Notes under the pieces: model-generated
The model's input: only the letters and a program-made list of their open reading frames with translations
Database searches by the model: none
What the model was told of the DNA's origin: nothing
Made by a program: the position numbers and the translations under genes
DNA from: Iningainema tapete BLCC-T55
GTDB lineage: Bacteria > Cyanobacteriota > Cyanobacteriia > Cyanobacteriales > Nostocaceae
Length of the DNA: 64,000 bases
Reading direction: 5' to 3'
Assembly (NCBI RefSeq): GCF_014698965.1
Contig: NZ_JACXAE010000054.1
Coordinates: 1-64,000 of the forward strand
Shown here: in pieces, positions 7,394-18,660 of the stretch
Layout of the letters: each line of letters opens with the position of its first letter
How positions within the stretch are numbered: position 1 is the first letter of the stretch

Positions 7394-9880
7394 ATGGCAA
7401 AACAGTTAAACCTTCTCTCAACGGGACAGGTCATTACTACAGCCCTGCATACTGAGATGCAACGGTCTTACCTAGAATATGCCATGAGTGTGATCGTCGG
7501 GAGAGCTTTACCAGACGTGCGCGATGGCTTAAAACCAGTTCATCGGCGGATTTTATACGCCATGCACGAACTAGGTTTAGTTCCAGATCGACCTTATCGT
7601 AAATGCGCTCGTGTTGTGGGGGATGTGTTGGGTAAATACCATCCCCACGGCGATCAAGCGGTTTACGATGCCTTAGTAAGGTTAGTGCAAGACTTTTCTA
7701 GCCGCTACCCCTTACTAGCAGGACATGGTAACTTTGGCAGTGTAGATAATGACCCACCAGCAGCGATGCGCTACACGGAAACGCGCCTCGCGCCCATCAG
7801 TCACGAAGGGATGTTGGCGGAAATTGGTGAAGAAACTGTAGAATTTATCGGCAACTTTGATAATTCTCAGCAAGAACCAACTGTACTACCAGCACAGCTA
7901 CCGTTCATATTGTTGAATGGCTGTACGGGTATTGCTGTAGGAATGGCGACTAATATTCCACCTCATAATTTGGGGGAAGTGGTGGATGGGTTAATCGCAC
8001 TAATTGACAACCCAGATTTAAGTAATGAAAAGTTATTTGAGCTAATTCCTGGACCTGATTTTCCCACTGGTGGAGAAATTGTCGGTAATGCGGGGATTCG
8101 TGAAGCTTACACTACAGGTAAAGGTGGGATCGTACTCAGAGGTGTTGCTACTTTTGAGGAGATTAATCCGGGACGAGGTAGCAAGCGGCGCACAGCAATT
8201 GTGGTGACGGAGTTGCCTTATCAAGTGAATAAGGCAGGTTGGATTGAGAAAATTGCTGAACTAGTGAATCAAGGGCGTCTGGTGGGAATTGCCGATCTTC
8301 GTGATGAAAGCGATCGCACTGGGATGCGGGTAGTAATTGAACTTAAACGTGACACTAACCCGAATGAAGTTCTCCAGCAATTGTATCATCTGACTGCTTT
8401 ACAAACTAATTTTGGCGCGATCCTCCTGAGTATAGTAAATGGTCAACCGCGTCAGTTGAGTTTACGTCAACTATTGCAGGAGTTCTTGAATTTCCGCGAA
8501 CAAACTCTCTCTCGCCGCTATTCTCACGAGTTAGAAAAAGCCGAAAGTCGGTTGCTTTTGGTGTCCGGTTTGCTGATTGCACTTTCTCAACTAGATGAAG
8601 TCATCGATATTTTGCGCCATGCTGCAGATGGTACAACAGCAAAAATAGAACTGCAAAATCGACTCTCTTTAAGTGAAGTGCAGGCAGATGCGATCTTAGC
8701 TATGCCACTGCGACGGTTAACAAGTTTAGAACAGCAAAATTTACAAAAGGAATCAGAGCAACTCACAGAGCAAATTCAGTTGCTGCGGACTTTACTGAGC
8801 GATCGCCGCGAATTATTGAAGTCACTGAAAAAAGATTTGCGCACTCTCAAGCGCAAGTACAATGACTCTCGTCGGACTAAGTTAGTAGAGGAGCACAGGA
8901 GCACAGGAGCACAGGAGCAGGGGAGTAGGGGAGTAGGGGAGGAAAATCCAAAATTGGAGGTTCCACCAGAAGAAGTAGTTTTAGAAATTACCCAAAAGGG
9001 GTATGTGCGACGTCTGAGTTCCGCCGCTAAAAAGTCAAAATCTGACAATGGTGCTTCAGATAATGACTTCACAATTCAAACCGCTGCGACTGATACAGAA
9101 AAAGAGTTGTTGGTACTAACTAATGGTGGTAAAGTCTACCCGATTAAAGTTGGAGATATACCACCCACCACTGGACGTTCTCCACGCGGAACACCTTTAA
9201 TTACTTTACTGACTACTACTGCTCAGGGTACACAAGAAGCTGTTGTTGATCGCTTTTTACTCCCAGATAATCCTGATGCAGAAATGATTTTGCTCACTAA
9301 GCAGGGAAGAATTAAGCGCTTACCGTTACTAGAATTTACTAACTTGACTCGGCGTGGTATTACCATCTTGAAATTAAAAGACGACGACGAATTGTTATTT
9401 AGCCAGTTCACAACTACAGGTGAACATTTAGTTTTGGCTAGTTCAGGTGGGCGACTTTTGAAGTTTAAAGTGGACGACGAACAATTACCTGTGATGGGAC
9501 GTACTGCGATGGGGTTGCAAGCTTTACGCCTGCGTCTACAGGAAAAGATGGTTGGTTGTGTTACTTTCCACAAAGACCAACAGCTGTTATTGGTAACTGA
9601 ATTAGGATACGCCAAGCGTATCGGAGCAAGCAGTATACGACTGGCTAGCCGAGGTGAACTCGGCACTCAGTTCTTCAAATTTACTCATAAGAGTGACAAC
9701 TTAGCTGGTGTGGTACTGGCAAATCCAGGAACTGAAGTGGCGATCGTGACTAATCAGCAGCGAATTGTCCGTACAAGCGTAGAAACGGTATCTGTATCTG
9801 GTAGAGACACTATAGGTGAAAGTGTTCTCCAACTTAACCGTGATGAAAAAATCATTACCGTTACCGAGTTGCGCTCTTAG
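7394..9880 (+). CDS. Type II topoisomerase subunit A (GyrA/ParC family)
   Basis: An 828-residue A subunit that cleaves and religates DNA with GyrB or a ParE-like partner. The breakage-reunion domain shows [32 protein letters not shown] and the catalytic Tyr127 in [11 protein letters not shown]-terminal beta-pinwheel begins near residue 530. Residue 88, equivalent to E. coli GyrA Ser83, is Gln. No canonical GyrA-box (QRRGGRG) is visible, so it may be the ParC-like paralogue of cyanobacteria rather than true GyrA. Residues about 499-516, in the linker, come from a short tandem-repeat tract that entered in frame. gyrB is 10 kb away, not adjacent. Confidence 0.88.
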   Translation: MAKQLNLLSTGQVITTALHTEMQRSYLEYAMSVIVGRALPDVRDGLKPVHRRILYAMHELGLVPDRPYRKCARVVGDVLGKYHPHGDQAVYDALVRLVQDFSSRYPLLAGHGNFGSVDNDPPAAMRYTETRLAPISHEGMLAEIGEETVEFIGNFDNSQQEPTVLPAQLPFILLNGCTGIAVGMATNIPPHNLGEVVDGLIALIDNPDLSNEKLFELIPGPDFPTGGEIVGNAGIREAYTTGKGGIVLRGVATFEEINPGRGSKRRTAIVVTELPYQVNKAGWIEKIAELVNQGRLVGIADLRDESDRTGMRVVIELKRDTNPNEVLQQLYHLTALQTNFGAILLSIVNGQPRQLSLRQLLQEFLNFREQTLSRRYSHELEKAESRLLLVSGLLIALSQLDEVIDILRHAADGTTAKIELQNRLSLSEVQADAILAMPLRRLTSLEQQNLQKESEQLTEQIQLLRTLLSDRRELLKSLKKDLRTLKRKYNDSRRTKLVEEHRSTGAQEQGSRGVGEENPKLEVPPEEVVLEITQKGYVRRLSSAAKKSKSDNGASDNDFTIQTAATDTEKELLVLTNGGKVYPIKVGDIPPTTGRSPRGTPLITLLTTTAQGTQEAVVDRFLLPDNPDAEMILLTKQGRIKRLPLLEFTNLTRRGITILKLKDDDELLFSQFTTTGEHLVLASSGGRLLKFKVDDEQLPVMGRTAMGLQALRLRLQEKMVGCVTFHKDQQLLLVTELGYAKRIGASSIRLASRGELGTQFFKFTHKSDNLAGVVLANPGTEVAIVTNQQRIVRTSVETVSVSGRDTIGESVLQLNRDEKIITVTELRS
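8889..8942 (+). repeat. Short tandem repeat tract inside the gyrA/parC-like gene
   Basis: Tandem units of the type GAGCACAG followed by GGGGAGTA, preserved in frame in the interdomain linker. It resembles the short tandem repeats (STRR type) known from heterocystous cyanobacteria. Similar tracts occur in miaA (near 24987) and the DUF3153-like gene (near 43285). Confidence 0.6.
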
Positions 9881-10039
9881 ATATACCTGGGCTACGGATT
9901 TAAAAAGATCCCCTCATGCCCCCCTTGCCAAGGGGGGGTCTAATTTCTGTTATAGCTTTTCTTTATCATCAGTTATTTTCCCATAAGTCAATTTGATACA
10001 ATAAATATATAAATAAATATGACATTTTTTACAAAACTT

Positions 10040-10057
10040 GTTATAGTAGTTTACAAA
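10040..10057 (+). promoter_or_regulatory. HLR1-like element upstream of the hli gene
   Basis: GTTATAGT-AG-TTTACAAA fits the HLR1 pattern of two imperfect (G/T)TTACA(A/T)(A/T) octamers separated by 2 bp. A further TTTACAAA lies at 10028-10035. HLR1 is the binding site of the response regulator RpaB that controls high-light genes, including hli genes, in cyanobacteria. It ends 41 bp before the start codon. The first half-site has two mismatches. Confidence 0.5.
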
Positions 10058-10098
10058 AGGTAACACAAACATAAAAGTTCAAGCTTGGAGCCAAAATC

Positions 10099-10278
10099 AT
10101 GACAAACGCAACAAAAGTTACAACCCCCGTAATGGAAGATCGCAATGCTTGGCGTTGGGGTTTTACTCCCCAAGCAGAAATTTGGAATGGTCGTTTGGCA
10201 ATGATCGGCTTCTTAGCCGCAGCTTTGATTGAACTGTTTACTGGTCAGGGCTTCTTACATTTCTGGGGTATCCTGTAA
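10099..10278 (+). CDS. hli: High-light-inducible protein (one-helix Chl-binding, HLIP)
   Basis: A 59-residue protein with a single transmembrane chlorophyll-binding helix containing [16 protein letters not shown]. The E-x-x-N-G-R-x-A-M-x-G core gives the Chl ligands of the LHC superfamily. HLIPs sit in thylakoid membranes, bind chlorophyll and carotenoid, and protect photosystem assembly and chlorophyll recycling under excess light. A GGAG ribosome binding site lies about 10 bp before the ATG and an HLR1-like element lies upstream. Monocistronic, since the next gene (sigA) points the other way. Confidence 0.93.
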   Translation: MTNATKVTTPVMEDRNAWRWGFTPQAEIWNGRLAMIGFLAAALIELFTGQGFLHFWGIL

Positions 10279-10321
10279 TTAAGATTACAGATTTCTCTTA
10301 AATAAAATCAATAAAAAACGA

Positions 10322-10352
10322 TGTAGGGACACGGCATTGCCATGTCCCTACA
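10322..10352. repeat. Palindrome after the hli gene (GTAGGGACA variant)
   Basis: Arms TGTAGGGACACGGCA and TGCCATGTCCCTACA, with one mismatch, 44 bp after the hli stop. It may act as a terminator, and is a divergent relative of the GTAGAGACG palindromes found elsewhere in the window. Confidence 0.6.
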
Positions 10353-10423
10353 ATGTATTGCACCCCATAGAGAAAAGCTATATTCCCAAGCGATCGCCTG
10401 GGAACTAGGGACGTCGATTCCCC

Positions 10424-11599
10424 TTAGCGGATGTACTCTTTGAGAACGCTGTTACGGTTGGGATGACGTAACTTACGTAAAGCTTTCGCTTCAATTTGAC
10501 GAATACGTTCTCTGGTGACATTGAAAATTTGACCAATTTCTTCCAAAGTCTTCATGCGCCCATCATCCAATCCATAGCGCAGTCTAAGAACATCTCTTTC
10601 GCGAGGACTAAGGCTATCAAGGACTTTTTCTAGGTCTTCGCGCAGAAGATTTTTGGAAACTTGGTCTTCTGGTGTTTCACCATCTGACTCAATGAAATCG
10701 CCTAGTCGAGAGTCTTCTTCTTTACCTATAGGAGTTTCTAGTGAAATTGGTAGCTGAGCAGATTTAGCAATAAACCGCAGCTTTTCAATAGTCATTTCCA
10801 TTCTCGTTGCAATTTCTTCTTCAGTGGGTTTGCGTCCCATTTCTTGAGAAAGCAACTTGGTGGTTTTCTTAATCCGAGAGATAGTTTCGTAGAGGTGAAC
10901 AGGAAGGCGAATTGTCCGGGATTGATCGGCGATCGCCCTCGTTATTGCCTGCCTAATCCACCAAGTCGCGTATGTAGAGAACTTGTAGCCTTTCTCATGA
11001 TCGAATTTTTCTGCAGCACGAATCAAACCGAGACTGCCTTCTTGAATTAAATCTTGGAAAGACAAACCGCGATTCATATACTTTTTCGCGATCGAGACTA
11101 CTAAGCGCAAGTTAGATTGCACCATTTTGTCTTTTGCCCTGCGACCGATGTGCAGGCGATAACGAAACTGTGGTAGTGGTAATTGTACTGCTTCTGCCCA
11201 CTCACTATGCTGTGGTTCTCGATCCAACTGCTGTGAAAGTCTTTCGTACACTCGTTCTAATTCGAGTAAATCAGCAATCTTTCGTGCCAATTCAATTTCT
11301 TCATCAGCCCGTAGTAGACGAATGCGACCGATTTCTTGTAAGTAAAGCCGAATCGAATCTTCTGTATAATGCTTTTTCTTAGTTTGTGAGCGACGACGCG
11401 ACTTAGCGGCTTTTCCAGACTTTGCGTCGTCCTCATCAGACTGAGGCTCTAAAAATTCATCAATTTCGCCTTCATCGGTAATCAATAAGTCCTCTTCTTC
11501 ATCTATTACCAAGAGTTCCTCTAACTCGATCTCAGGCTGATTTGTTATTTCTAGGTCAGGCTGATAAATGTTTTCGAGTACGTTGTTAGCCTGGTTCAT
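10424..11599 (-). CDS. sigA: Principal RNA polymerase sigma factor SigA (group 1 sigma-70)
   Basis: A 391-residue sigma factor. An acidic, low-complexity N-terminus ([20 protein letters not shown]) is followed by region 1.2 ([16 protein letters not shown]), region 2 ([26 protein letters not shown] and [15 protein letters not shown], -10 recognition), region 3 and region 4 ([29 protein letters not shown], -35 recognition). Length and sequence fit the housekeeping factor of Nostoc-type cyanobacteria rather than the group 2 SigB-E. The gene is transcribed out of an unusually long gene-free region. Confidence 0.93.
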   Translation of the reverse strand: MNQANNVLENIYQPDLEITNQPEIELEELLVIDEEEDLLITDEGEIDEFLEPQSDEDDAKSGKAAKSRRRSQTKKKHYTEDSIRLYLQEIGRIRLLRADEEIELARKIADLLELERVYERLSQQLDREPQHSEWAEAVQLPLPQFRYRLHIGRRAKDKMVQSNLRLVVSIAKKYMNRGLSFQDLIQEGSLGLIRAAEKFDHEKGYKFSTYATWWIRQAITRAIADQSRTIRLPVHLYETISRIKKTTKLLSQEMGRKPTEEEIATRMEMTIEKLRFIAKSAQLPISLETPIGKEEDSRLGDFIESDGETPEDQVSKNLLREDLEKVLDSLSPRERDVLRLRYGLDDGRMKTLEEIGQIFNVTRERIRQIEAKALRKLRHPNRNSVLKEYIR

Positions 11600-13045
11600 G
11601 CCGCGTTCCTCATGCTCCTTGCAGAATCAATTACTCAGGATATATGTTGACTGCTCTTAGAAAGAGCTTTGTTGTTTGCCTTGAAAAATTTTAGCTACTT
11701 CGCCGCCATTTTTATGTTGCGTCATAGCCAAATGTGTTGCATCGCAAGACGATGCGTGAATCTTTATGTCTAAAAAGATTTTAGACTACGAACAAAACTC
11801 ATCAATCCATACAAACTAATATAACCGTTGGGGGATTTTTTTTGTAAATTCTGTTCCGATTGTAGCCTGTTTCACAGAAATTGCACTTTTTTTATGTGGT
11901 ATTCATAAACTCATTAAGTAAAGTGAAAGCTGCTCTATCAAAAACACATCGTCGCCTGTACCCTTGTTCTGAATTGTCAGCAAAACTTAAATGAATTTGC
12001 CGTCGTATTTTTTTCCAATTCAAAGTTTGGTACATATCTCCGTGTTAACTTAAGTATTATGCACAACACATGTTACTTAGATACTGTGCCTTTCTGGTTG
12101 AGGAATTTGGTTTTGACCATAACTTGTCTTCATCCAACTTAGCGCACAATGCATAAATCTCAACCCTATGAAACTTGACAAACTGTTTTTATTGTATACA
12201 ACGATATTTTAATCAATTCAAAAAGGATTTGACAGCTAAATTATGAATATTAGCTAATAAAAGCGTAAAAATGCATAGAATCGATGCCACATATACGACT
12301 TACACCATCATAGTCAACACAAGCTGACCATAGCGAGTTTACTGTCACAACTTATTATCATCACTCTAAGCGCGTATACGTTTAAATCAATCATTTGGTA
12401 AAGAGGCAGCTACTTGCTGCATAATATATCAACTACCTCATAGACATAGTGACGAATAAACACTTTAGTTAAAGTTTAGGTTAATAAGTACTCATGTGGA
12501 GACTACTGCGCTGACATCATAGATACCATTAAAGCGTCCACAACAATCTACAGACAGATCCTGCTTTGAGACAAGCTGATATGATTGTCATCTTTCATAC
12601 TTTTATATTAATTAAGTTATTGCCATGTTGTAAATTAAAAATCGTAAATAAACTTACAATTCGTACATTGTAGATCCTACTAAGCACGGACAGAGTGCCA
12701 ACCAAAGATTTGCGGCTCCCTATGCGGATTACTTTATATTTCTGTGCAGTTGGTAAATACCCCTCAATTACTTCTTGTAAAGAATAGCTTGACAATATAC
12801 AAGTTTTGTGCATTTAGGAATATTCTTTACATCCCTTCCTTTCCAATATTAAAAGAGGTTATTCCTTCAGAAACCCGGTTACTTAAAGAAACCGGGTTTC
12901 TTGGCGTCAGACCGGAGTTGTTAAGTAAAAAACTGCTATAAGCAATAATAGGAAATAACAGTATAGCGATTTACCGACAAATTTAGTTAAACAGATATTA
13001 AAATTTTGTGTATTTTTTAACTCAGATGATATCAGGTGCCAAAGA
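11600..13045. other. 1.4 kb gene-free region upstream of sigA
   Basis: No convincing coding sequence on either strand; the two short frames near 12.6-12.9 kb show no family resemblance and overlap each other. Only a short palindrome (12867-12902) stands out. The stretch is AT-rich and presumably holds the sigA promoter(s) and the promoter of the CheB/CheR hybrid gene. No tRNA- or known ncRNA-like structure was recognised. Confidence 0.6.
12867..12902. repeat. Palindrome AGAAACCCGGTT / AACCGGGTTTCT
   Basis: Twelve-base arms around a short AT-rich loop. The sequence type is common as a dispersed repeat in filamentous cyanobacteria. Only one copy is seen here. Confidence 0.6.
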
Positions 13046-16000
13046 ATGAATTCCAGTGAGTCTAACGAACCCAAATCCACCGATCAAGAAGAAACAGTCG
13101 AGGAGCAGCTGGAAAAAAATCAAGAATTATTTCCGATCGTTGGGATTGGAGCTTCTGCTGGTGGATTGGCGGCATTCACGGAGTTACTTGGGCATCTACC
13201 GACTGATATCGGTATGGGATTTGTGCTAATTCAGCATTTAGACCCCGAAAACAAGAGCTTGTTGACCGAGATTCTGGCAAGGATTACCCAAATGCTAGTG
13301 ATTGAAGTGGTAGATGGCATGACTGTGGAACCCAACCACGTCTACGTTATTCCGCCCAACACGAAAATGATCCTTGCCCAAGGCAGGCTGAGACTCTCGC
13401 CCCGCGAGAAAACCGGTGGGACGTATATGCCAGTTGATGTTTTCTTTCGTTCATCGGCGGTGGAACTAGGGAGCAAAACGATTGGAATCGTTCTGTCGGG
13501 AGCGGATGGAGACGGTGCACAAGGACTAAAGGCACTTCCCAGCGGCAGGCGGAATTACCTTTGCTCAGTGTGAAGCAACGGCAAAATTCACTCTTTATGC
13601 CGAACACGGCGGCAGCTACAGGTGATGTGGACTTTATCTTGCCCCCAGAGGCGATCGCCGAGAAACTAGCTAGTATCAGCCGCCATCCCTATGTCAAGGA
13701 GCCTCACCCAGTAGAAACGGTTGAGGGACTCTCTAAAAGCGAGAATGCTCTGCAAAACATCTTCAAGTTGCTGCAGGCAGCCACGGGAATTGACTTTACC
13801 TATTACAAGCACACCACCCTCAAGCGGCGAATTATGCGGCGGATGGTTCTGTACAGGTTGGAAAAACTGGAGGATTACGTTACGTATCTTCAGAACAACC
13901 CTGCGGAAGTGGAAGCTTTGTTCCAAGATTTTTTGATCCATGTCACCAGTTTTTTCCGAGACGCTAATGCTTTTGTTGCCTTAAAAAATCAGGTATTTCC
14001 CAGCATTATGCAGAATAGATCGCCCGAGTCGCCAATCCGCATCTGGGTGGCGGGGTGTTCAACAGGCGAGGAAGTTTACTCCATTGCCATCTGCTTGCTG
14101 GAGTTTTTGGACAATCAGCACTTGCCCACAATTCAGATTTTTGGCACAGACATCAGCGATTTTGCCATTGAGAAAGCCCGATTAGCTACATACATACCGG
14201 GCGTAGTCGCTCAGATTTCACCAGAACGTCTACGACGCTTCTTTGACAAAGTGGAGGGCGGATACCAGGTGAGCAAGTTTGTCCGCCAGATGTGTGTCTT
14301 TGCTAAGCAAAACCTGATCGCTGATCCACCTTTTTCCCATCTGGATCTAATTAGTTGTCGGAATGTACTGATTTATTTGGGACCCGCTTTGCAGAAGAAG
14401 GTGATACCATTGTTCCATTACAGCCTCAAACCAACAGGCTTTCTCCTGCTTGGAACCTCGGAAAGTACGGGCGAGTACTCAGATCTGTTTACTTTAGTAG
14501 ACAAAAAGCAGAAAATTTATTCCCGAAAGTTGACACCCACTCGGCTAAACTTTGACTTCTTTAGCAACGATTATTTAGGACAGAAAATGAAGGCTCCGGA
14601 CACGAACTCGGATGGTGGGGAAGGTCTTGATTTGCAGCAAGAAGCTGACCGGATTGTCTGGAATAAATATGCCCCCCCTGGTGTAATTATCAATAGCGAG
14701 TTGGAAATCTTACAATTTCGGGGAGAAACCAGTCCCTACCTTGCACCAGCACCCGGAACGCCAAGCTTTAATTTGCTCAAAATGGCTCAAGCAAGCTTGC
14801 GGTTAGAGCTGCGCACAGCGATCAACCAGGCGAAACGCTTAGAGATCCCGGTAAGAAAGGAAGGCATCCAACTCACTACTAAAGAGCAATTGAGGGAACT
14901 CAATTTTGAGGTGATTCCTTTCAAGGCAACCCCAACAGAAGAACGCTACTTTTTAGTTTTGTTTGAGGAAGTTTCCGCGTCAGCTATTGGTCAGTCAGCT
15001 GATGACAACCGTAGCGTGAAGCCTATTCGGGGGAAGCAGACAGCCACAAAGCAGGAAATCCAGCTAAAACAAGAACTTGCTGCCACTAAACAGGAGCTTA
15101 CTGCTACTAAAGAGTATCTGCAATCGATTATTCAGGAGCAGGAGGCAACTAACCAAGAACTCATGACCGCCAATGAGGAGATCCTCTCCAACAACGAAGA
15201 GTTACAAAGCACAAATGAGGAACTACAAACCGCCAAAGAAGAGATTCAATCGACAAATGAAGAACTGAACACCACTAACGAGGAATTGCACAGTCGGATT
15301 CAAGAATCAAACAAGGTCAACAGCGATTTGCGCAATTTACTCACTAGTGTCAATATTCCCATTGTTATATTAGCAAACGATCTGAGCATCCGACGTTTCA
15401 CGCCGAGCGCAGAAAAAGTCTTCAACCTGATTGCGACTGATGTGGGGCGACCAATCAATCATATTAAACCCAATCTTAACGTCCCAAACTTAGAGCAAAT
15501 GATCTTAGAGGTGATTGATAACCTCATTATTAATGAACTTGAGGTTCAAGACACCTCCGGTCATTGGTACGATCTACGGATACGCCCTTACAAAACTCTA
15601 GAAAATCAAATTGATGGCGTGGTGATCGTGTTGGTCGATATTGACGCCTTAAAACGCAGCACTGAGCTGCTCAAAGAATCCCGTGACTACGCCCAAGCGA
15701 TCGTGGAGACAATACAGCAACCTATAATAGTGCTGGATACGAACTTAATAGTGGTTACAGCGAATCAGTGTTTCTATGAGACTTTCCACGTTTCAAATGT
15801 AGAAACAGAACACTGTAGTATCTTCGCTCTTGGCAATGGTCAGTGGAACATTCCTCAGTTGCGATCGCTGCTTGAAGAAGTTCTTCCTCACAACACCCAG
15901 ATCCATAATTATGAGGTTGAGCATACATTTGAGCAAATCGGACACAAAACAATGCTGCTGAATGCTTGTAAAATACAGCGAGCAGACAATCATCAAATGA

Positions 16001-17259
16001 TCCTCCTTGCCATCTCTGACATCACTGAACGTAAGCTGTTTGAGTCACAACGCAACCAGCTACTGATGCAGGAGCAGTCGGCGAGGGCTGCTGCCGAGAC
16101 AGCCAACCGTGCTAAGGATCAGTTCTTATCAATCGTCTCTCACGAACTACGGAATCCTCTCAACTCCATACTAGGCTGGGCTGAAATGCTCCGTAATCGC
16201 TCTTTTGACGCCCAAAAGACCGCTCAGGCGCTGGAGATCATCGAGCGTAGCGCCAAGTCGCAAGCTAAGCTGATTGAAGATCTCCTCGACATCTCACGCA
16301 TTACCACAGGCAAACTCCAACTTAATATCAGTTTGATTGATCTCGTAGCTGTGATTGAGGCAGCCATTTATGTTATCCGTCCATCAGCTGAGGCTAAAAA
16401 TATTCAAATAGAAACCTTGCTCGGATCGCCGGACACCCTATGGGTGTCCGGCGATCCGGAGCGTTTACAGCAGGTACTGTGGAATTTACTCTCTAACTCC
16501 ATCAAGTTCACCCCAGTGGGGGGACGGGTAACAGTCAAACTTGAGCGTGTTGGCTCTTTTGCCCAGATTCAAGTTATTGATACAGGTCAGGGCATCAGTG
16601 CGGAGTTTCTACCCCATGTCTTCGAGCGTTTTAGTCAAGCAGATACCAGTATCTCTCGATTTCATGGTGGACTCGGAATCGGACTTTCAATTGTGTATCA
16701 TTTGGTAAATTTACACAATGGCACGGTTCAAGCTGAAAGTCCGGGTGAGGGGCAAGGCACAACTATGACATTGATATTGCCATTATCGCACACAGACACT
16801 TCTGTGTCAACTAATTTGTCGCAGAGATTGAGGAATCGGCAGGAAGTGCCACGGGCTACCATGCCAACGCTCTTAGGTGTGCGGGTACTTGTGGTTGATG
16901 ACGAAGCGGGTTTACTAGAGTTACTGAAGACAATTCTTGAAGAGGTAGGAGCGCAAGTGACGGCGGTAGGCGGGGCAAAAGAGGCGATCGCCATTCTCAG
17001 AGCGAATAGGAGTGAATATGATGTTCTGTTGTCAGACATTGGGATGCCAGATGTTGACGGCTATGAGCTAATCCGTCAGGTGAGGGCGCTTGATGCTGAG
17101 TTAGGGGGAATTCCGGCGATCGCCTTAACGGCATACGTGAGGGAAGAAGAGCAAAGTTCGGCTCTTGCTGCTGGTTTTCAAAGGCATATTGCTAAACCAG
17201 TCGAACCAAATCAATTGGTATCAATGATTGCCGAACTTGTTCAACTGAATCAGTCTTAA
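13046..17259 (+). pseudogene. CheB-CheR-PAS-histidine kinase-receiver hybrid, frameshifted
   Basis: Hybrid sensor in two frames. The first part (to 13573) is a CheB methylesterase domain with catalytic Ser in GIGASAGG, His in LIQHLDP and Asp in LSGADGDG. The second (mainly from 13600) has CheR methyltransferase (AGCSTGEEVYS), an N-E-E-L coiled coil, two PAS domains, HisKA (SHELRNPLNSIL), HATPase and a C-terminal REC (VLVVDDE, LLSDIGMPD). The CheB end reads correctly only with two single-base shifts, one near 13540-13545 (expected GLKALPAAGGITFAQCEATAKF) and one near 13590-13596 (resuming at MPNTAAATGDVD). The first frame stops at 13571-13573. It is either a recent pseudogene or a pair of sequencing errors. 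A split product is possible because the CheR-to-REC part is a complete frame. Confidence 0.8.
16422..16458. repeat. Perfect 17-bp inverted repeat inside the kinase coding region
   Basis: Arms CGGATCGCCGGACACCC (16422-16438) and GGGTGTCCGGCGATCCG (16442-16458) with loop TAT. It encodes the junction LGSPDTLWVSGDPERLQQ just before the HATPase N-box, where homologues have a short variable loop. It contains no stop, so it may be a small palindrome tolerated in frame. Confidence 0.75.
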
Positions 17260-18311
17260 GCTGGTGGCTTGATTGCGACAGGTCGTTCCAGTTCTTCCCG
17301 CAATGCTACAATAAGTTTACAGAGATGCTCAACATCTTGACTCTGCTTGACTCCAGCCCCAAAAATCTGTTCAATTGCGCGTGCGAGACGCGAGGCTTCA
17401 GCAAAACCAAAGCTAGCTAACGATCCAATGAGTAGGTGGGCTTCTTGCTGTGCCTTTTGCCGCAGTTCTTCAGTTAGTTTACCCGCACCCAGAGTGGTAA
17501 TAGCGTTTTCTAAGACGCTAACGTGAGCGCTGTACTTGGGTTTAAATCGCTCCCAAATCCCAGCCTGTGCCGACGACATGTGTAGTTCGGGCTGTTCTAC
17601 TGTAGTTTGGGGAACCGTTGCTTGTGCATGCTTAACTTCTTCTCCTAATCTGAGCCGATATCCTAGTCCGTATACTGTCTCAATGCTTCGATCCGCCCCA
17701 GCTTTCTTAAGTTTCTGCCGTAAAGCCTTGATGTGTGCTCTAACAGTATTCTCAGAAGGGATTTCTTCCGATGACCAGAGATAATCGAGCAGCTGTTTTT
17801 GGCTATACATCCGGTGGCTATTACGCATAAGCATTTCTATTATAGCATATTCCTTAGCAGTCAAATGCAAAAGTTGCCCATCGCAAGTCACCCTACAGCT
17901 ACCGGAGTCAAGCTTGATATTTCCCACCTCTATTACTGAGGAGACAGCCGGAGTTCCGCGCCGGAGCAGAGCACGTATGCGAGCCAATAACTCATTGGTG
18001 TCAAAAGGCTTGACAACATAATCATCAGCTCCTGCATCTAATCCAATAACTTTGGTAGTGCTACTGTCCAAAGCTGTCAAAAGCAGAACTGAGGTGCTAT
18101 CTCCGCGATCGCGTAGCTTTCTGCAAAAGTTTAAACCATCCAGCTTTGGCAACATGATATCTAATAAAATCAGGTCATAAGTAAACACTTCGACAAGGGA
18201 CAGTCCAGCTTGACCATCCATTGCCAACTCTACTACGTAATGCTGTTTCGTAAGTGTATTCTTCAATACTTCAGCAGTCCCTTCATCATCCTCTACTAGC
18301 AGAATTTTCAT
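17256..18311 (-). CDS. OmpR-type response regulator with C-terminal HPt domain
   Basis: A 351-residue protein with three domains. REC occupies residues 1-115 (acidic pair in VEDDE, phosphoacceptor Asp51 in LLDIMLP, Lys101). A winged-helix Trans_reg_C domain (about 125-222) ends ETVYGLGYRLR. After a linker, an HPt helical bundle (about 250-340) has the candidate phospho-His292 in AHLLIGSLASFGF. The combination suggests a DNA-binding regulator that can also pass phosphate in a relay. Its 3' end overlaps the convergent hybrid kinase stop by 4 bp, so the two are likely functionally linked; this is inferred from position. Confidence 0.85.
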   Translation of the reverse strand: MKILLVEDDEGTAEVLKNTLTKQHYVVELAMDGQAGLSLVEVFTYDLILLDIMLPKLDGLNFCRKLRDRGDSTSVLLLTALDSSTTKVIGLDAGADDYVVKPFDTNELLARIRALLRRGTPAVSSVIEVGNIKLDSGSCRVTCDGQLLHLTAKEYAIIEMLMRNSHRMYSQKQLLDYLWSSEEIPSENTVRAHIKALRQKLKKAGADRSIETVYGLGYRLRLGEEVKHAQATVPQTTVEQPELHMSSAQAGIWERFKPKYSAHVSVLENAITTLGAGKLTEELRQKAQQEAHLLIGSLASFGFAEASRLARAIEQIFGAGVKQSQDVEHLCKLIVALREELERPVAIKPPA

Positions 18312-18660
18312 AGATAAGTATTGATCATTGCTAGATGCACATCACGTTTAAAGAAACATCTATCGTTGGAATTATGATTTCATACTTAATAGATAATATC
18401 ACTCCGTTTAATTACTTATAAATAAAATATTAACTCTTAGTTGCGATCACAGCGCTTTTAAGAGTGTTTGAGCGCGGTCATCGCAACTACAATCTTTTAT
18501 ATTCTTAATATTATCTACTAACTCATTCACAAAATCTTCACTTTCTTTTTTTATATTTATAGTTATGCCCAGCTATTCCCTGAGTTAGCCAAGAGCTTTT
18601 ACTGTAAATAAGATGAAAAGTTTTAAAAATAGTCAAGGAATTAGAAGTTAGAGATTCAAT
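18312..18660. other. Divergent promoter region, no gene seen
   Basis: AT-rich 349 bp between the divergent regulator gene and the coiled-coil gene. It presumably contains promoters in both directions; no recognisable operator or ncRNA was found. Confidence 0.5.

Noticed and set aside
12595-12941. Two overlapping short frames upstream of the CheB/CheR gene
   Set aside because: They are on opposite strands, lack plausible ribosome binding sites and include a dispersed palindrome.
13561-13573. Reading the CheB part and the CheR part as two separate real genes with an overlap
   Set aside because: The CheB end and the start of the next frame are garbled compared with the family, whereas two single-base shifts restore a continuous match.
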